In this document: piece after piece, positions 61,060-64,000 of the stretch | Numbering within the stretch: the stretch's first letter is position 1 | Layout of the letters: every line of letters begins with the position of its first letter | Source of the DNA: Hypericibacter adhaerens | Lineage (GTDB): Bacteria; Pseudomonadota; Alphaproteobacteria; Dongiales; Dongiaceae | DNA: 64,000 nt | Direction: 5' to 3' | Assembly: GCF_008728835.1 (NCBI RefSeq) | Contig: NZ_CP042582.1 | Coordinates: 4,080,217 to 4,144,216 of the forward strand | Notes under the pieces: generated by a model | The model's database searches: none | What the model saw: only the letters and a program-made list of their open reading frames with translations | What the model was told of the DNA's origin: nothing | Position numbers and translations under genes: made by a program

Positions 61060-62057
61060 GCGACCGGCCGCAGATAGGGAATCGGCGCAACGGCACCCAC
61101 GCCGAAGCGTGAGGAACCGCTATAGCCCGGCAGCCATGCCGGATTCTGCGCCAGATAGGCGAGCAGGCCCGACGGCGGGCGGGAGCGCGGGATCGGCGGC
61201 GCGGCTGCCATCGCGGTCGATGAACCCGGAGGGCGGGCGCCGGCCGCGCGTCGAACGCCCTCCCGCGCCGCCGCGATGCGGCCGATCGCGTCGTTGAGGT
61301 TCTGCCCCGCTCCCTGCGCGACCTGTCCTTGGTTCTGGCTGGTACCGGTCATGCTGGGCGAGCCCGTCGAGCCGCCGAACACATCCGGGCCGAGGCCGAT
61401 CTCCGCCGGCCTCCCCAGCAGATCGCTGATCTGCGCCGCCGCGAGCCCGAGCCCGGGCACGCCCAGCGCCATGCCGGCGAGACCGCCGATCAAGCCCGCC
61501 GGATCGAAGCCCCAACTCGCCATGCCAGCGGTCGGATCGATCGCGGTGCCGGTCTGGGTGGCGTTCTGCGCGGCCTCGAGCGCGCGGTCGTAATCCAGCT
61601 TCTCGCGCAGCCCGAACAGCGAATCCAGGAGGCCGCCGAAGCCGTCGTCGTAGCTGTCCGTCACCTGGTCGCGATAGGCGCCGGCAAGCCCGCCATAGGC
61701 GTCGGGCGACAGCCCCAGGCTGTCGGCCACCATCTTGTCGGCCGCCGTGGCCGAGCCGACGCCGGAGCGCGAGATGCTGCCGCTCGAATCCATGCCCTTG
61801 AAAGCGGCACCCGTGCCGCCCATCGGGCCGCCGGACCTGCCGGCCGCGGCCGCGCTGCCGGCCCCGCCAAACCCGTGCGCGCCACCCTCGTTGGTGTCGC
61901 CGCCATATTTGAACTCGAGCAGCCCCGTGCGCGGGTTGCGCGTGCCCGACCCGCCCAGGAGCTTCAGCATCATGGCTTCCCGGGGCGAGATATGGGCAAC
62001 AAGCGTGTCGCCGCCCCTGCCCTGGCGGCCGAGGCGCGTGGCGAGATCCGATTTCAT
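61056..62057 (-). CDS. Prophage internal virion-like protein with GTxNPxTGLxEF motif
   Basis: The 333-residue protein starts MKSDLATRLGRQGRGGDTLV and carries the conserved GSGTRNPRTGLLEFKYGG segment. It also has a glycine-rich middle and AGMALGVPGLGLAAAQISD, a probable membrane-active helix. The motif recurs in phage proteins encoded beside tail and internal virion genes. It may help DNA ejection. The ATG at 62055-62057 with GGAG 9 bases upstream is preferred over a TTG six bases earlier. It is the first gene in the leftward sub-run after the plus-strand gene at 62179. Confidence 0.65.
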   Translation of the reverse strand: MKSDLATRLGRQGRGGDTLVAHISPREAMMLKLLGGSGTRNPRTGLLEFKYGGDTNEGGAHGFGGAGSAAAAGRSGGPMGGTGAAFKGMDSSGSISRSGVGSATAADKMVADSLGLSPDAYGGLAGAYRDQVTDSYDDGFGGLLDSLFGLREKLDYDRALEAAQNATQTGTAIDPTAGMASWGFDPAGLIGGLAGMALGVPGLGLAAAQISDLLGRPAEIGLGPDVFGGSTGSPSMTGTSQNQGQVAQGAGQNLNDAIGRIAAAREGVRRAAGARPPGSSTAMAAAPPIPRSRPPSGLLAYLAQNPAWLPGYSGSSRFGVGAVAPIPYLRPVA

Positions 62058-62178
62058 CGTCAAAAACTCCTGATTATCTAGCTATTTCAGAGCACTGCAG
62101 GCCCCCTTCTTTTGCTTCGTCAGGGCCGAATCGGGTAGAATTTAGCGCTATACGATGCAACCAGAAGGAGGCAGAGCC

Positions 62179-62559
62179 ATGAGCAGAAGCAAGCCGTCCG
62201 GCGTGCGAGTGTCGATCAACGAATCCCTGGACGGCGACGAGAGCGGCGGCGTCTGGGTCTCGCTTGGCGACCCGCCGCTACCGGACGAAACCGCACCGCG
62301 GGCCGGCGTCATGACCTTCGTCAAAGACCCGGGGCCCCCGCCCGCCGACGAGCTCGAGCGGACGCGGCGCCTGGAAGGCTGGCTCGGAAACGCCCTCGTC
62401 AACATTCGGGGCATGGCCGAGAACGACGAGCGCATGCACATGCCCCGCATGACACCCGCAAGCGCCGACGCGCTTCGCGCGCGCAACGCCGCCCGCATCG
62501 AGGCCCTCGAACAGGCGATCGCGGGAACCCGCAAACGCCTGCGGACGATGGTCAACTGA
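62179..62559 (+). CDS. Hypothetical protein on the opposite strand within the prophage block
   Basis: The protein of about 126 residues starts at the ATG at 62179, with AAGGAGG 7 bases upstream, a strong ribosome site. It is hydrophilic, with a helical C-terminus (RIEALEQAIAGTRKRLRTM) and no recognised family. Being opposite to the virion genes, it may be a morons-type gene expressed from the lysogen. No function is assigned. Confidence 0.6.
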   Translation: MSRSKPSGVRVSINESLDGDESGGVWVSLGDPPLPDETAPRAGVMTFVKDPGPPPADELERTRRLEGWLGNALVNIRGMAENDERMHMPRMTPASADALRARNAARIEALEQAIAGTRKRLRTMVN

Positions 62560-62678
62560 CGGTGCCCGCCGGCAGACGGCGTTCCCGCCCCGCCGGCCGC
62601 GTTCGGGGGCCCCCCTGTGCCTTTCCTTCCGGGCGGACTAGATTCATAACGGCCACGACAACCAAGGGGAGATGTCAC

Positions 62679-62854
62679 ATGGCGAAGAGCGAGAAAACAG
62701 TGCGGCTATCGGCAGCCTCGCGTCCAAGGCCCTCCGCGATCCGAAATCCCTGACCGACGCCGAGGTCAGGAAGCTCGCGGCCTCGGCCTTTACCCAGCGG
62801 CCCGACCGGAAGAAGCCGGCCGCGAAAAAGAAGGCGGCGAAGAAGAAAGCCTGA
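62679..62854 (+). pseudogene. Small basic protein gene with an apparent one-base frameshift
   Basis: GGGGAG lies 7 bases before the ATG at 62679, which reads MAKSEK and then goes out of frame, stopping 24 codons in. From the A run at 62694-62697 another frame reads NSAAIGSLASKALRDPKSL, RKLAASAFTQRPDRKK and an Ala/Lys tail (AAKKKAAKKKA), ending at 62854. One missing A would join them. The second frame can also start at the ATG at 62672, but that directly touches the ribosome site. It may be a true frameshift, programmed slippage, or a sequence error. Confidence 0.55.
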
Positions 62855-63143
62855 GCCTCACCACCCGTCGGACGCAGGCGGCCGGGATCGCGACGATGCC
62901 GGCCGCCTGCTCCGCCTCGGCGCCCCGCAGGCCGAGATTGATCGCGACCTTGAGCTCGCGGCGGTCCCGGGCGATCAGGAACCCCACCGTATAGCAGTCG
63001 GCGATGGAGGGCCCCCGGACCTGGTCCAGCCATTGCCATTCCGCCGCCGCCTGCGCGCTGTCCTCCCACTGGATCAGCACGATCGGCGGCAGCCGCGGCG
63101 CGGCCTTGCGCGATTTGCGTTTGCCCCCGCTCTTCTGCGCCAT
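62790..63143 (-). CDS. Small prophage structural-type protein
   Basis: The 117-residue protein begins MAQKSGGKRKSRKAA and has PIVLIQWEDSAQAAAEWQWL, then CYTVGFLIARDRRELKVAI and VAIPAACVRRVVRL. The central pattern matches a small protein common in phages beside tail genes, of unknown role. The last 17 residues overlap the opposite-strand small gene. It lies 4 bases after the gene starting at 63489. Confidence 0.6.
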   Translation of the reverse strand: MAQKSGGKRKSRKAAPRLPPIVLIQWEDSAQAAAEWQWLDQVRGPSIADCYTVGFLIARDRRELKVAINLGLRGAEAEQAAGIVAIPAACVRRVVRLRLSSSPPSFSRPASSGRAAG

Positions 63144-63147
63144 CGCC

Positions 63148-63489
63148 TCACCCGATGATGATCACGCCGAACGTCTTGTCGACGTCGGCCGTGTTGGTAT
63201 GCGTGAACGTTGCGGACCCCGCCGCTCTAGCCGACACATGGAGTCCGCCCGCCGCCGTCGCCGCGTGAGCCGTCATCGGCATGAACAGGATGACGCTGGC
63301 CGGCCCGATGCGCGGATCGTTCAGCAGCGTGGTCGTCGCGCTGGCCGCCAGCGTCACCGTCGTGGTGCAGTTCAGCTTGCCGGCCTGGATGCCGCGCAGT
63401 GCGTCGTAGCAGCGCCGCAGATAGGCCCAGAGGCCGGGCTCGCCGCCCGCGCCGGCCGGTGGCGGCAGCGGCTTGAAGGTCACCGTCAT
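63148..63489 (-). CDS. Small prophage virion protein
   Basis: The 113-residue protein has the conserved pattern LNCTTTVTLAASATTTLLND, PRIGPASVILFMPMTAHAAT and TFTHTNTADVDKTFGVIIIG. This beta-rich protein occurs near tail genes in many podoviruses of proteobacteria; its role is unknown. It overlaps the preceding gene by four bases (ATGA) and precedes the 62790-63143 gene by 4 bases. Confidence 0.65.
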   Translation of the reverse strand: MTVTFKPLPPPAGAGGEPGLWAYLRRCYDALRGIQAGKLNCTTTVTLAASATTTLLNDPRIGPASVILFMPMTAHAATAAGGLHVSARAAGSATFTHTNTADVDKTFGVIIIG

Positions 63490-64000
63490 CGCCGGCCGCT
63501 CGCCTGGAACTCGGGCTCGATGCCGAGAATATGTGAATAGTCGGCGCCGGCCTCGAGCAGGATCCGGGCCCGGTGGAACCGCGCGTCGTGGCGCAAGGGA
63601 ACCAAGCCGTTCCCGTTCATCGTCATCGCCGGGCCGTAGGCGACGGCCTCGCCGGGCCGGTTCCGGCTGCCCAGCGCCACCGAGGCAGCGGCGTTTCCGC
63701 CATCCACCAGGGGCCGGATCCCCGTCACCAGCGAACGGCGGCCGGGCGTCAGCTGCGCCTCGCCGGTCTCGACCGTCGCGGCCAGGCTGCCGCCATTGAA
63801 GAAGCCCAGCTCATGGCCCGAGGTGAAAGCCGCCAGGAACAGGCGTCCCGAGCCGGTGAAGGCCGGGTCGTCCAGCGACAGCGAGGTCGCATCGAGATTG
63901 CCGATCAGCGTGTCGATATTGTCGAGATTCCAGCTCGACTGGACCATCGCCGAGAGCAGCAGGTCGCAGCCGAACTCCGCACGGCTCCAGCGGCCGAGCT
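63486..64000 (-). CDS. Phage tail-type protein, C-terminal part (cut by window edge)
   Basis: At least 170 residues are visible, and the frame stays open to the right edge. The visible part has SLDDPAFTGSGRLFLAAFTS, LAATVETGEAQLTPGRRSLV, GIRPLVDGGNAAASVALGSR and FHRARILLEAGADY, the C-terminal pattern of a large tail protein in alphaproteobacterial podoviruses, encoded where T7-like phages have tail tubular protein B. The C-terminus is near 63486. Function is inferred from position and pattern. Its upstream part lies beyond the window. Confidence 0.65.
   Translation of the reverse strand, partial: LGRWSRAEFGCDLLLSAMVQSSWNLDNIDTLIGNLDATSLSLDDPAFTGSGRLFLAAFTSGHELGFFNGGSLAATVETGEAQLTPGRRSLVTGIRPLVDGGNAAASVALGSRNRPGEAVAYGPAMTMNGNGLVPLRHDARFHRARILLEAGADYSHILGIEPEFQASGRR

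Larger units (their letters stand above)
56003..64000 (-). mobile_element. Prophage segment: podovirus-like virion and lysis genes, continuing beyond the right edge
   Basis: A block of small reverse-strand genes with frequent one- to four-base overlaps encodes, in transcription order from the right: a tail-type protein, small structural proteins, internal virion-like proteins, a GNAT-like protein, a tail fibre, small membrane proteins, an endolysin and a holin. The order fits the late region of T7-like podoviruses. No integrase, terminase, portal, capsid or replication gene appears in the window, so its completeness and left boundary cannot be judged. Two plus-strand genes at 62.2-62.9 kb interrupt it. 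Confidence 0.7.

Noticed and set aside
56003-64000. Gene transfer agent cluster
   Set aside because: Alphaproteobacterial gene transfer agents have a siphovirus-type order with portal, capsid and tail-tape genes. The genes here fit a podovirus tail and lysis module.

Overview
The window is high-G+C DNA with densely packed genes. It most likely comes from an alphaproteobacterium of the Rhodospirillales type. This rests on family content: UPF0262, DUF2948, DUF1491 and YacG occur together, and a run murA-DUF2948-hisG-hisD-UPF0262-LMW phosphatase-infA-maf-RNase E/G-yacG lies on one strand. The genus is not determined.

Layout. 1-6.2 kb: the 5' part of glmU (reverse strand, running off the left edge), a soluble chemoreceptor-like protein with its sensor at the C-terminus, gph, a transglutaminase-like protein, a higBA toxin-antitoxin pair with a palindromic operator, and a DUF3108 envelope protein. 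6.4-7.3 kb: tRNA-Val(CAC) and a carboxymuconolactone decarboxylase-family protein. 7.3-16.8 kb: a reverse-strand operon of a ribose-type ABC importer (two permeases, ATPase, binding protein) and ATP-dependent hydantoinase/oxoprolinase subunits A and B, with a divergent GntR/FCD regulator and a palindrome between them. 16.8-20.6 kb: a FecR-RTX-nidogen-like secreted protein and a catalytically degraded nuclease-fold membrane protein. 21-25 kb: cysQ, tsaC and an acyl-CoA dehydrogenase.

25-44 kb is a catabolic and uptake region for quaternary amines and polyamines. It holds a betaine-type ABC importer (binding protein, ATPase, double-length permease), a DeoR regulator, a choline-kinase-like phosphotransferase, a dimethylglycine/sarcosine dehydrogenase-like flavoprotein, a phosphonate monoester hydrolase/sulfatase-like enzyme, a Na/Pi cotransporter, a four-gene spermidine/putrescine-type ABC importer and a second, solitary hydantoinase A. 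A plausible reading is import of methylated amines, their demethylation and entry into one-carbon metabolism, with phosphate or sulfate released from esterified forms.

44-52.4 kb is housekeeping: DUF1491, tRNA-Phe, then the murA/his/infA/yacG run on the reverse strand. 53.2-55.9 kb is accessory: tRNA-Thr, a spanin-like lipoprotein, an odd tRNA with anticodon UAU and a long variable arm, a probable PUA-like/HNH restriction nuclease, parDE and a membrane protein. 56.0-64.0 kb is a reverse-strand block of podovirus-like virion and lysis genes (tail protein, internal virion-like proteins, tail fibre, endolysin, holin), continuing past the right edge. No integrase, terminase or capsid gene is seen inside the window.

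The two observations most worth testing are the UAU tRNA with a class-II-like variable arm and the adjacent PUA-like/HNH nuclease.
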